This document shows, piece after piece, positions 53,499 to 62,414 of a stretch of 64,000 nt of DNA; the stretch's first letter is position 1; each line of letters begins with the position of its first letter. Made by a program: the position numbers and the translations under genes. Source of the DNA: Sphingomonas suaedae. GTDB lineage: Bacteria; Pseudomonadota; Alphaproteobacteria; Sphingomonadales; Sphingomonadaceae. The DNA lies in contig NZ_CP042239.1 in assembly GCF_007833215.1 (NCBI RefSeq), positions 1,860,001 through 1,924,000 of the forward strand, in the 5' to 3' direction. The notes below the pieces were generated by a model. The model saw only the letters and a list, made by a program, of their open reading frames with translations, was not told the DNA's origin and searched no databases.

Positions 53499-55202
53499 AT
53501 GACCGTCCAGGGATGGGGGTTGATCCTCCTGTTCGTCGCGCTGGTCGCGGCGCTCGCCAAGCCAATGGGGCTTTGGCTGTTCGCATTGTATGAAGGGCGT
53601 CGCACGCCGCTCCACGCGGTGCTGGGTCCGGTCGAACGCGGCTTCTACAAGCTCGCCGGGATCGACCCGACCGTCGAGCAGAGCTGGCGCCGCTATGCGC
53701 TGCACATGCTGGTCTTCAACCTAGCGCTGCTGCTGTTCACCTATGCAGTGCTGCGGTTGCAGGGCGTGTTGCCGATCAACCCGCGCGGGCTTGCCGGCCT
53801 TACCGCCGATGGCGCGTTCAACACCGCGACCAGCTTCACCACCAATACCAACTGGCAATGGTATGCGGGCGAGGTCGCGCTGTCGAACCTCAGCCAGATG
53901 CTGGGGCTGACGATCCAGAACTTCCTGTCGGCGGCAACCGGCATCGCGATCGCCTTTGCGCTCTTTCGCGGCTTTGCGCGGCGTCAGATCAGCGGACTCG
54001 GCAATTTCTGGGCCGATGTGACGCGCGTCACCCTCTATCTGCTGCTGCCGATCTGTCTGGTCTATGCGCTGTTTCTTGTCGCCAATGGCGTGCCGCAGAC
54101 CTTTGCCAGCCTGGTCGATGCGACGGGGCTTGAGGGCGTGAGGCAATCGATCGCGCTGGGCCCGGTCGCGTCGCAGGAAGCGATCAAGATGCTCGGCACC
54201 AATGGCGGCGGCTTCTTCAACGCCAACAGCGCGCATCCGTTCGAAAATCCGAACGCGCTGACCAACCTCGTCCAGATGCTGTCGATCTTCGCGATCGGCG
54301 CGGGACTGACCTGGACGTTCGGCAAGGCGGTCGGCAACACCCGCCAGGGCTGGGCGATCCTCGCCGCGATGTTGATCCTATTCACTGCGGGCGCGAGCGC
54401 CGCCTATTGGGCCGAAGCCGCAGGCAATCCCAATCTCCATGCGCTGGGCGTTCCCGGCGGCAATATGGAAGGCAAGGAGGTCCGCTTCGGCATCGCCGCT
54501 TCGACGCTGTTCGCGACGGTCACAACCGCCGCATCGTGCGGTGCAGTCAATGCAATGCATGACAGCTTCACCGCACTGGGCGGCATGATCCCGCTGCTCA
54601 ATATCCAGTTGGGCGAAGTCGTGATCGGCGGCGTCGGCGCGGGTATCTACGGCTTCCTGCTCTTCGCCATCCTCGCGGTGTTCGTCGCGGGGCTCATGGT
54701 CGGGCGCACGCCGGAATATGTCGGCAAGAAGATCGAAAGCCGGGAGGTCAAGCTGGCGGTGCTCGCCATCGCGATCCTCCCGCTCTGCATCCTCGGCTTC
54801 AGCGCGCTCGCCGCGGTGTTGCCCGACGGGCTTGCGGGACCGCTGAACAAGGGGCCGCACGGCTTTTCGGAGATCGTCTATGCGTTCAGCTCGGCGACCG
54901 GCAACAATGGCTCGGCCTTTGCCGGGATCACTTCGGGCACGCCCTTCTACAATGCGTTGCTCGGCGTCGCGATGTGGCTGGGCCGGTTCTTCGTGATCGT
55001 GCCGGTGCTCGCCATCGCGGGCAGCCTCGCCGCCAAGAAATACACGCCGGAAACCGCGGGCTCGTTCCCGACCACCGGCGGCCTGTGGGTCGGCCTGCTC
55101 GTCGGGATCATCCTGATCCTGGGCGGCCTCACCTTCCTTCCCTCGCTCGCGCTTGGACCCATCGCCGATCACATCGCGATGGTCCGTGGCCAGCTCTTCT
55201 GA
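53499..55202 (+). CDS. kdpA: K+-transporting ATPase subunit KdpA
   Basis: 567 residues, normal length. Ten membrane helices and four selectivity-filter loops typical of Kdp[45 protein letters not shown] and [13 protein letters not shown]. It is the K+-binding and translocating subunit of the high-affinity Kdp pump. Ten bases separate it from kdpB. Confidence 0.97.
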   Translation: MTVQGWGLILLFVALVAALAKPMGLWLFALYEGRRTPLHAVLGPVERGFYKLAGIDPTVEQSWRRYALHMLVFNLALLLFTYAVLRLQGVLPINPRGLAGLTADGAFNTATSFTTNTNWQWYAGEVALSNLSQMLGLTIQNFLSAATGIAIAFALFRGFARRQISGLGNFWADVTRVTLYLLLPICLVYALFLVANGVPQTFASLVDATGLEGVRQSIALGPVASQEAIKMLGTNGGGFFNANSAHPFENPNALTNLVQMLSIFAIGAGLTWTFGKAVGNTRQGWAILAAMLILFTAGASAAYWAEAAGNPNLHALGVPGGNMEGKEVRFGIAASTLFATVTTAASCGAVNAMHDSFTALGGMIPLLNIQLGEVVIGGVGAGIYGFLLFAILAVFVAGLMVGRTPEYVGKKIESREVKLAVLAIAILPLCILGFSALAAVLPDGLAGPLNKGPHGFSEIVYAFSSATGNNGSAFAGITSGTPFYNALLGVAMWLGRFFVIVPVLAIAGSLAAKKYTPETAGSFPTTGGLWVGLLVGIILILGGLTFLPSLALGPIADHIAMVRGQLF

Positions 55203-55212
55203 GTGCCGACTG

Positions 55213-57240
55213 ATGACCACCAAATCCATGTTCACCGCCGACCTGATCCTCCCTGCGATCGGCGACGCGTTCAAGAAGCTCGATCCGCGCCAGCTTATCC
55301 GCAACCCGGTGCTGTTCGTCACCGCCGTGGTTGCGCTGCTGCTGACCGTGCTGCTCGGGATCGGGGGCGAGCGCCTCGCCATCCCGTTCCAGATCCAGCT
55401 GATCGTGTGGCTGTGGCTGACCGTATTGTTCGGCACCTTTGCCGAGGCGCTGGCCGAGGGCCGGGGCCGCGCACAGGCCGCATCGCTCCGCGCGACCAAG
55501 GCGGAGCTTCAGGCCAAGCGCCTGATCGGCGTCGGCGACGCCTGGGGGCTGGTCGGTGCATCGCTGCTTGAAAAAGGTGATCTGGTGCTGGTCGAGACCG
55601 GCGACCTGATCCCCGCCGATGGAGAGGTGGTCGAGGGCGTCGCATCGGTCAACGAGAGCGCGATCACGGGCGAAAGCGCGCCGGTGATCCGCGAGGCCGG
55701 CGGCGACCGTTCGGCAGTGACGGCGGGCACCCGCGTCATTTCCGACTCGATCAAGGTGCGCGTCACGCAGGAGCCGGGTCAGGGCTTTCTCGATCGCATG
55801 ATCGCATTGGTCGAGGGCGCCGAGCGCCAAAAGACCCCCAACGAGATCGCGCTGACCATCCTGCTGGTCGGTCTGACGATCATCTTCCTGATCGCGGTCG
55901 CAACCATTCCGGGCTTTGCCAGCTATGCGGGCGGAAGCATTCCGGTCGCGATCCTCGCCGCCCTCCTGATCACGCTGATCCCCACCACCATCGCGGCCTT
56001 GCTGTCGGCGATCGGCATTGCCGGCATGGACCGGCTGGTGCGCTTCAACGTCCTCGCCAAGTCGGGCCGCGCGGTCGAGGCGGCGGGCGATATCGACGTG
56101 CTGCTGCTCGACAAGACCGGCACGATCACGATCGGCGACCGTCAGGCGAGCGAGTTTCGCGCGCTGTCCGGCACGGCAGTCGAGGACCTCGCGCGCGCCG
56201 CCCTGCTCGCCAGCCTGGCCGACGAGACGCCGGAGGGCCGGTCGATCGTGGTGCTGGCGCGCGACAAATTCGGCGTATCGGTGCCCAGCCTCCCGGCGGA
56301 AGCGGAAGTCATTCCTTTCACGGCCCAGACGCGCATTTCCGGCGTCAAGATCGCCGAAGGGCTGATCCAGAAGGGCGCGGTGGATTCGGTCCTGCGCGCC
56401 AATCCTGGGCTTGGAGACACACAAGCTGCCACGGAACTGCGCAAGCTGACCGACGAGATCGCCCGCGCCGGCATGACCCCGCTGGCGGTGGCCAAGGACG
56501 GCAAGCTGCTCGGCGCGGTCGCGCTCAAGGACGTGATCAAGGCCGGGGTGCGCGAACGCTTCGCCGAACTGCGCCGGATGGGCATCCGCACGGTGATGAT
56601 CACCGGCGACAACCCGCTCACTGCCGCCGCGATCGCCGCCGAGGCCGGGGTCGACGACTTCCTCGCCGAGGCGACGCCGGAGGACAAGCTGGCGCTGATC
56701 CGCAAGGAACAGGCGGGCGGCAAGCTGGTCGCGATGTGCGGCGACGGCACCAACGATGCGCCTGCATTGGCCCAGAGCGATGTCGGCGTGGCGATGAACA
56801 CCGGCACCCAGGCCGCGCGCGAGGCGGGCAACATGGTCGATCTCGACAGCGACCCGACCAAGCTGATCGAGATCGTCGGCCTCGGCAAGCAGCTGCTGAT
56901 GACGCGCGGCGCGCTGACCACCTTCTCGGTCGCGAACGACGTCGCGAAATATTTCGCGATCATCCCGGCGATGTTCGTCGCGCTCTATCCGGGACTTGGC
57001 GTGCTCAACGTGATGGGTCTGGGCTCGCCCGAAAGCGCGATCCTGTCGGCGATTATCTTCAACGCGCTGATCATCCCGTGCCTCGTCCCGCTGGCGCTCA
57101 AGGGTGTCGCGTACAAGCCGATGGCGGCGGGTCCGCTGCTCGCGCGCAACCTCACCGTCTATGGCCTGGGCGGCCTCGTCGCGCCGTTTATCGGCATCAA
57201 GTTCATCGACCTGGCCGTCACCGGCCTCAACCTCGCCTAG
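55213..57240 (+). CDS. kdpB: K+-transporting P-type ATPase subunit KdpB
   Basis: 675 residues from ATG 55213 (an earlier in-frame start lies inside kdpA). The actuator motif is [13 protein letters not shown] with the TGES loop, the phosphorylation site DKTGTIT, the nucleotide-binding region with [13 protein letters not shown], and the hinge [18 protein letters not shown]. It hydrolyses ATP to drive K+ uptake through KdpA. The stop is followed by a strong palindrome before kdpC. Confidence 0.97.
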   Translation: MTTKSMFTADLILPAIGDAFKKLDPRQLIRNPVLFVTAVVALLLTVLLGIGGERLAIPFQIQLIVWLWLTVLFGTFAEALAEGRGRAQAASLRATKAELQAKRLIGVGDAWGLVGASLLEKGDLVLVETGDLIPADGEVVEGVASVNESAITGESAPVIREAGGDRSAVTAGTRVISDSIKVRVTQEPGQGFLDRMIALVEGAERQKTPNEIALTILLVGLTIIFLIAVATIPGFASYAGGSIPVAILAALLITLIPTTIAALLSAIGIAGMDRLVRFNVLAKSGRAVEAAGDIDVLLLDKTGTITIGDRQASEFRALSGTAVEDLARAALLASLADETPEGRSIVVLARDKFGVSVPSLPAEAEVIPFTAQTRISGVKIAEGLIQKGAVDSVLRANPGLGDTQAATELRKLTDEIARAGMTPLAVAKDGKLLGAVALKDVIKAGVRERFAELRRMGIRTVMITGDNPLTAAAIAAEAGVDDFLAEATPEDKLALIRKEQAGGKLVAMCGDGTNDAPALAQSDVGVAMNTGTQAAREAGNMVDLDSDPTKLIEIVGLGKQLLMTRGALTTFSVANDVAKYFAIIPAMFVALYPGLGVLNVMGLGSPESAILSAIIFNALIIPCLVPLALKGVAYKPMAAGPLLARNLTVYGLGGLVAPFIGIKFIDLAVTGLNLA

Positions 57241-57247
57241 TGGAACT

Positions 57248-57273
57248 AGCCCCTCCCCTCGAGGGGAGGGGCT
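57248..57273. repeat. 26-base perfect palindrome between kdpB and kdpC
   Basis: AGCCCCTCCCCTC (57248-57260) is followed directly by its exact reverse complement (57261-57273). In RNA this makes a very stable hairpin just after the kdpB stop and 18 bases before the kdpC start. It may protect or partly terminate the message, or be a dispersed palindromic unit. Confidence 0.85.
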
Positions 57274-57291
57274 TATGAAGGAAGTCATTCC

Positions 57292-57876
57292 ATGCTCACC
57301 GACCTCAAAACCGCCCTGCGCCCGGCACTCGTGCTGACCGCCTTGTTCGCGCTGTTGCTCGGCCTCGCCTATCCCGCGCTGATCACGGGCGTCGCGCAAC
57401 TCGTCTTTCCGCATCAGGCCAATGGCAGCCTGATCCGCGAGGGGGACCGCGTGATCGGCTCCGAACTGCTCGGCCAGAAATTTGTCGGCGAGACCTATTT
57501 CCATGGCCGCCCCTCGGCCGCCGGTGCCGATGGCTATGACGCCGCCGCTTCGGCCGGCTCGAACCTCGGCCCGACTTCGCAGGCGCTGATCGATCGCGTG
57601 ACGACCGATGTCGCCGCCCACAGGACTTCACCAGGACAATCGGTCCCCGCCGATCTGGTGACGACCTCCGCTTCAGGGCTCGACCCCCATATCAGCCCCG
57701 AAGCGGCCTTGTTGCAGCTCGATCGCGTGGCGGCCGCGCGGGGCCTGAAGCGCGGCACCGTCGAGACGCTCGTCCGTCGCCATATCGAAACGCCGATGCT
57801 GGGCTTTCTCGGTGAGGATCGGGTGAATGTCCTCGCCTTGAACCGAGCGCTCGACCGGGCGGCGCCGCAGCCGTAA
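57292..57876 (+). CDS. kdpC: K+-transporting ATPase subunit KdpC
   Basis: 194 residues from ATG 57292, with AAGGAA upstream. One N-terminal membrane helix (VLTALFALLLGLAYPALITG) and a periplasmic domain with the family motifs GSELLGQKF, YFHGRPSAA, SGLDPHISPEAA and the C-terminal GEDRVNVLALN. KdpC increases the affinity and stability of the pump. Length is normal. Confidence 0.96.
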   Translation: MLTDLKTALRPALVLTALFALLLGLAYPALITGVAQLVFPHQANGSLIREGDRVIGSELLGQKFVGETYFHGRPSAAGADGYDAAASAGSNLGPTSQALIDRVTTDVAAHRTSPGQSVPADLVTTSASGLDPHISPEAALLQLDRVAAARGLKRGTVETLVRRHIETPMLGFLGEDRVNVLALNRALDRAAPQP

Positions 57877-57884
57877 ACGGGGGG

Positions 57885-58577
57885 ATGGCCCTGTCGACCA
57901 AAGTTCTCGTCATCGAGGATGACGTCCATATCCGCCGCCTGCTCCGCGCTGCCCTCCAGCGCGCGGGGCATGTGGCGGTCGAGGCGGGCACCGCGCGCGA
58001 AGGGCTGTCGCTGCTCGACATCGAGAAGCCCGACGCGGTGCTGCTCGACCTTGGCCTGCCCGACCGCGACGGGATCGAACTCATCCAGCCGATCAAGACA
58101 CGTTCGACTGCAACGCTGCTCGTCGTCTCGGCGCGCGAAGATGTCGCGGAGAAGGTCGCCGCGCTCGACCTGGGCGCGGATGATTATCTGACCAAGCCGT
58201 TCGATACCGACGAGCTGCTGGCGCGCATCCGCACCGCCCTGCGCCACCGTCTCGCAAGCAGCGCCGACCGCGAACTTGTAACTGTCGGCGAGATCGAGAT
58301 CGATCTGGTCCACCGCCGCGTTCGACGCGCCGGCGAGGAAGTGCACCTGTCGCCCAAGGAATATGAGTTGCTCGCGGAACTTGCGCGGCGCCCCGACCGG
58401 GTGATCAGTCACACGCAATTGTTACAGGTTGTCTGGGGACCGGCTCATGCGACGCGGGTCGACTATCTGCGGATTGTCGTGCGCAACCTTCGACAGAAGC
58501 TGGAAGCAGACCCGGCGCGACCGGCGCTGATTCAGAACGAACCGGGCGTTGGATACAGGCTGCGGACGACCTCATGA
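57885..58577 (+). CDS. kdpE: Response regulator KdpE
   Basis: 230 residues, nine bases after kdpC. Receiver domain with LVIEDDVHIR, the phospho-acceptor Asp in AVLLDLGLPDRDG, and LTKPFDTDELLARI. OmpR-type winged helix at the C terminus (SPKEYELLAELARRPDRVIS, YLRIVVRNLRQKLE, GVGYRL). It activates kdp transcription when phosphorylated by KdpD. Confidence 0.95.
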   Translation: MALSTKVLVIEDDVHIRRLLRAALQRAGHVAVEAGTAREGLSLLDIEKPDAVLLDLGLPDRDGIELIQPIKTRSTATLLVVSAREDVAEKVAALDLGADDYLTKPFDTDELLARIRTALRHRLASSADRELVTVGEIEIDLVHRRVRRAGEEVHLSPKEYELLAELARRPDRVISHTQLLQVVWGPAHATRVDYLRIVVRNLRQKLEADPARPALIQNEPGVGYRLRTTS

Positions 58578-58654
58578 CTGGGACGTGCCGGCATCGGCGC
58601 GGACATCGGCGAGATATTGGAATTGTTACTGTGAATATGGGCCCGGCGCGCAGC

Positions 58655-60115
58655 TCAACGCGGACTCGGTGCGCGCGTTCCAAATATGTCGGCAGGCAGG
58701 CGCAGCGAGGCGATTGCCGACAGCGCCAGCAGCAGGACGAATATTGCGCTGGCCGGCATGAGCCCCGCGAGCCGTCCGGCCCCTTCCCCGTTCGCGCCAA
58801 GGAAGAAGGCCGAGCCGACGATCGCGATGCCCAGCGCCCCGCCCAGCTGCTGCGCGGTCCGTAGCGTTGCGCTGGCGGTTCCGGCATGGATCCGGTCGAC
58901 GTCCGCGACCACTACCGGGGGGAGAGGGCCTGCGACCATGCCCATGCCCATGCCGGCAAGGCCCAGCAAGGCGAGCAGGATCGCGCTACCGCCATCCCCC
59001 TGCGCGACCCGCGCGAGCGACAGCGCGCCACCGACCGCCAGCACGCCCGTGCCACCGACCAGCAGCCACCGCCCGAATCGCGGCAGATAGCGTTTCCCGA
59101 TCAGGCTGATCCCCGCCATGACGCCCAGACTGAAGGGCACATGGATCAGCGCGGTCTGTAGCGGCGACTTGCCCAGGCCCTGCTGGAGCGAGACCGCCAG
59201 CACGAGCAGGAACCCCGTCGCCGAAGACGCGAAGGCGAGGATGGCGAGCAGGCCCCAGCGGAACGTCCGCAGTTCGAACAGCGTCGGCTCGATCATCGCC
59301 GCCAGACCGTCGCGCCGACGAACCTGCGCACGCCACCATCCGGCGTAGATCGCCGCGAGTCCGCCCAGTCCGCTTACCAGAGTCCAGGCGGGCCAGCCAT
59401 GTTCCGATCCGTCGATCAAGGCCAGCAAAACGCCGGCGAAGCCACCGGCGAACAGCGCCGCGCCCGGTATGTCGATCCGCAACCCGTGCGCGCCATGGGT
59501 GCGCGGAATCGTGCGGATGCCCAGCCACAGGGCAAACAGGCCGATCGGCAGATTGATGAGGAAGATGAGCCGCCAGCCGAGCCCAAACAGATCGACCTCG
59601 ATCAACAGCCCGCCCAGGATCGGCCCGAGGATCGCGGCCAGCCCGCCGATCACGCCGAACCAGGCGAGCCGGGCAACGCGTTCGAGGGGCGTGAACAGCA
59701 CCTGGACGATGGCCATCACCTGCGGTCCCATCATCGCCCCCGCAGCACCCTGCAACAATCGCGCGATGACGAGTTGTTCGGGAGTCTGCGCGAGCCCGCA
59801 AAAGGTCGATGTCACGATGAACGCGCTGACCCCGATCAGGAACATGCGACGATAACCGAACGCATCCCCGAGCCGGCCTCCGAGCAGAAGCAGCGCGCCG
59901 AGCACCAGCAGATAGCCTGCCACAATCCATTGCATCGCGGCCGGCGACGCATCGAGCGCGCGGCGGATCTCGGGCAGCGCGGTGTTGACGATGGTGGTGT
60001 CGGCCACTTCCAGTACAAGCGCGATCAGCACCGTCACGAACGCGACGGTCTTCTGGCGACTGGTCAGTGCCTCGCCCGCGCCCGCGCCTGCCGGCGCCTT
60101 GGCCGTCCCAACCAT
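58655..60115 (-). CDS. MFS drug-efflux-type transporter (EmrB/QacA, 14 helices)
   Basis: 486 residues from ATG 60115, with GGGGGA upstream. Fourteen hydrophobic helices are suggested. Family motifs: LEVADTTIVNTALPEI (motif D1 of DHA2), GGRLGDAFGYRRMF (motif A) and ILGPILGGLLIE (motif C of proton antiporters). DHA2 transporters export drugs or metabolites using the proton gradient. It is convergent with kdpE and divergent from the second MFS gene; no regulator lies next to it. Confidence 0.9.
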   Translation of the reverse strand: MVGTAKAPAGAGAGEALTSRQKTVAFVTVLIALVLEVADTTIVNTALPEIRRALDASPAAMQWIVAGYLLVLGALLLLGGRLGDAFGYRRMFLIGVSAFIVTSTFCGLAQTPEQLVIARLLQGAAGAMMGPQVMAIVQVLFTPLERVARLAWFGVIGGLAAILGPILGGLLIEVDLFGLGWRLIFLINLPIGLFALWLGIRTIPRTHGAHGLRIDIPGAALFAGGFAGVLLALIDGSEHGWPAWTLVSGLGGLAAIYAGWWRAQVRRRDGLAAMIEPTLFELRTFRWGLLAILAFASSATGFLLVLAVSLQQGLGKSPLQTALIHVPFSLGVMAGISLIGKRYLPRFGRWLLVGGTGVLAVGGALSLARVAQGDGGSAILLALLGLAGMGMGMVAGPLPPVVVADVDRIHAGTASATLRTAQQLGGALGIAIVGSAFFLGANGEGAGRLAGLMPASAIFVLLLALSAIASLRLPADIFGTRAPSPR

Positions 60116-60269
60116 CCGTCCCCCAATTCCGCGTCGGAAACCATGCGACGAGCGATCCGTCGGCACTAATTAAAATGATGCTTCTATTATGCGGGAACTT
60201 CTCTTATCGTCAAGGCAAGCGGCTGGGCCCAACACCTCAGATTGCCGCGACCGAGGGGAGACAGGTGCG

Positions 60270-61475
60270 TTGGACGCTTCAGTAAAATCACGCACGCCGG
60301 GCGTGCCGCAGGGATTGACCGTGATCGTCGCGGGCTTCCTGCCCATCATGGCGATCGTGTCGATGTTCCCCGCCGTGCCGGCGATGATTCAGCATTTCGG
60401 CGCCGATCCCAATGCCGGGTGGAAGGTGCCCGCGATGGTTTCCGCGCCCGGCCTCACGATCGCTCTGGTCGCACTGTTCATCGGGATGCTCGTGGACAAG
60501 TTCGGTCGGCGCAAGCTGCTGCTGATCTCGACCCTGTTCTACGGCGTGTTTGGGGCGGTCCCGTTCCTGCTCGAATCGCTCGATGCGATCTACGCCTCGC
60601 GCCTGCTGCTCGGATTGAGCGAGGCGGCGATCCTCACGACCCTGAACACGTTGATCGCGGACTATTGGGACGACCGCGGCCGTCGCAACTGGCTCACGCT
60701 CCAGGGTCTGATCGGTCCCGGCCTGTCGTCGCTGATGATCTTCTTCGCCGGCACGCTCACCGCCTGGCGGTGGAACGGCATCTTCCTGCTCTATCTGGTG
60801 GCTTTCCCCATCTTCCTCGCGATGCTCCGCTTCATGTACGAGCCGCGGTCGGAAACGACCGCGACCGTGTCGAACGGCGCCGCAGACGCGGGCAAGGTGC
60901 CGTGGGGGGTGTTCGCGACGATCGGCGGCGTCACGCTGTTCTCCTCGATCCTCTATTATGTCTTCATCATCAACGGCGGGCTGGTCTGGCAGGAGCTCGG
61001 CGTCTCCGATCCGGGCAAGATCGGCCGGATCACCGCGCTACCCAGCCTGTTCGTGCTGCTCGGCGCGCTGATCTACTGGCTACTGGGTCGCTATGGCATC
61101 AGCTCGCGCGGACAGGTTTCCGCATTCCTCGCCGTTCTCGGAACAGGCCTCGCGCTGATCGGGATCGCCGGCGACTGGCGCATGATGGTGCTGGGCATGG
61201 CCGTGCAGCAGACCGGCGCCGGGATGGGCGTCGTCACGCTGATCTACTGGGCGCAGGGACAGCTGCCCTACGCGCATCGCGGTCGTGGCATGGGGTTGTG
61301 GACCGCCTGCTTCTTCTTCGGCCAGTTCGTCTCGCCGCTGATCGTCAGCGTCGTGCGCGGACAGGTCGGCACGATGCAGGGCGCGTTCCTCGTCGCCGGC
61401 ATCACCGGGCTGGTCGGCGCGGTCGCCGTGCTGTTCCTGATCGGTCGCACACGGCCCGTGGAGGCAACCGCATGA
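60270..61475 (+). CDS. MFS transporter, sugar/organic-acid uptake type
   Basis: 401 residues if started at TTG 60270, chosen because GAGGGGAG stands nine bases upstream; the earlier ATG 60189 gives 27 extra residues of non-membrane character. Twelve helices are suggested, with motif A as GMLVDKFGRRKLLLIS. The stop overlaps the start of the hydrolase gene by ATGA, so the two are coupled: an enzyme releasing or opening a substrate in the periplasm and a transporter taking it up. The substrate is unknown. Confidence 0.82.
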   Translation: MDASVKSRTPGVPQGLTVIVAGFLPIMAIVSMFPAVPAMIQHFGADPNAGWKVPAMVSAPGLTIALVALFIGMLVDKFGRRKLLLISTLFYGVFGAVPFLLESLDAIYASRLLLGLSEAAILTTLNTLIADYWDDRGRRNWLTLQGLIGPGLSSLMIFFAGTLTAWRWNGIFLLYLVAFPIFLAMLRFMYEPRSETTATVSNGAADAGKVPWGVFATIGGVTLFSSILYYVFIINGGLVWQELGVSDPGKIGRITALPSLFVLLGALIYWLLGRYGISSRGQVSAFLAVLGTGLALIGIAGDWRMMVLGMAVQQTGAGMGVVTLIYWAQGQLPYAHRGRGMGLWTACFFFGQFVSPLIVSVVRGQVGTMQGAFLVAGITGLVGAVAVLFLIGRTRPVEATA

Positions 61476-62395
61476 CCAGCACGCACTGGCATATCACGGC
61501 GTCGCTTCTGCTCGTCTTGCTGGGGACGGCTCCGGCGCTGGCGCAGGAGCCGCCACGGTTCCGCCACGACGTCATCGAAGCGCCGCTTCAGCCGGGCGCG
61601 GAACCGCTCGCCACTGCGCCCGGACAGGGCCCGGATCGCGAACAATGGATGTTGCAGAACGGCGCGATCGGCGTGCGCAACGTCTCTCACCCCACCCTCA
61701 CCCCGGTGCTGCCGGCGGGCCCCTCGACCGGCGCCGCAGTGATCGTCGCGCCGGGCGGCGGCTTCCTGGGCCTGGCGATCGATGCGGAGGGGTGGCAGGT
61801 CGCGCGCTGGCTCGCCAATCACGGCATTGCGGCCTTTGTCCTCAAATATCGCGTGCTGCCGACGCCGCGCGACAATGCGGTGTGGGACGCCGAATTCAAC
61901 CGGATGATTGCCGGCGAGAAGGTGAGCTTCGCCAACCCCAAGGACACCCCGCCCGAAGCGCTGGCAGACGGTCTCGCCGCGCTCGCGCATGTCCGCGACA
62001 ATGCCGCGCGCTATGGCATCGATCCCAGGCGGGTCGGGTTCATGGGCTTTTCCGCGGGCGGGTTCCTGACCCGATCGGTGGTCGCGCAGGGCGGCGCGAC
62101 GATGCCGGCCTTCGCCGCGCCGATTTATCCCAACATGGCCGCGATGACCGTGCCTGCCGACGCGCCGCCGATGTTCGTGGCGATCGCGGCGGACGATTTC
62201 CTGCTGCGCAATGTCGACGGCTTTCCGCTGGTCGAGTCCTATCGCAAGGCCGGACGCCCCATCGAGTTTCACCTGCTTGCCAATGGCGGCCATGGCTTCG
62301 GCCTCGGCCGTCCCGGCACGGCGTCGTCGGAGTGGATCGAGCAGTTCTACCGCTGGCTCGACAGCATCGGGATGCTGGAGAGCGCCGACCGTTGA
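61472..62395 (+). CDS. Secreted alpha/beta-hydrolase (acetylesterase-like)
   Basis: 307 residues from ATG 61472, overlapping the transporter stop. Signal peptide: HITASLLLVLLGTAPALA. The catalytic pattern is that of the esterase/lipase family near acetyl-xylan esterases: oxyanion region IVAPGGGFLGLA, nucleophile GFSAGGF, Asp in AIAADDF and His in GGHGFGLG. Role inferred: removal of acyl groups from a carbohydrate in the periplasm. It is followed by a convergent GMC oxidoreductase. Confidence 0.87.
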   Translation: MTSTHWHITASLLLVLLGTAPALAQEPPRFRHDVIEAPLQPGAEPLATAPGQGPDREQWMLQNGAIGVRNVSHPTLTPVLPAGPSTGAAVIVAPGGGFLGLAIDAEGWQVARWLANHGIAAFVLKYRVLPTPRDNAVWDAEFNRMIAGEKVSFANPKDTPPEALADGLAALAHVRDNAARYGIDPRRVGFMGFSAGGFLTRSVVAQGGATMPAFAAPIYPNMAAMTVPADAPPMFVAIAADDFLLRNVDGFPLVESYRKAGRPIEFHLLANGGHGFGLGRPGTASSEWIEQFYRWLDSIGMLESADR

Positions 62396-62414
62396 ACCGC
62401 CGAACGCATTCCGA

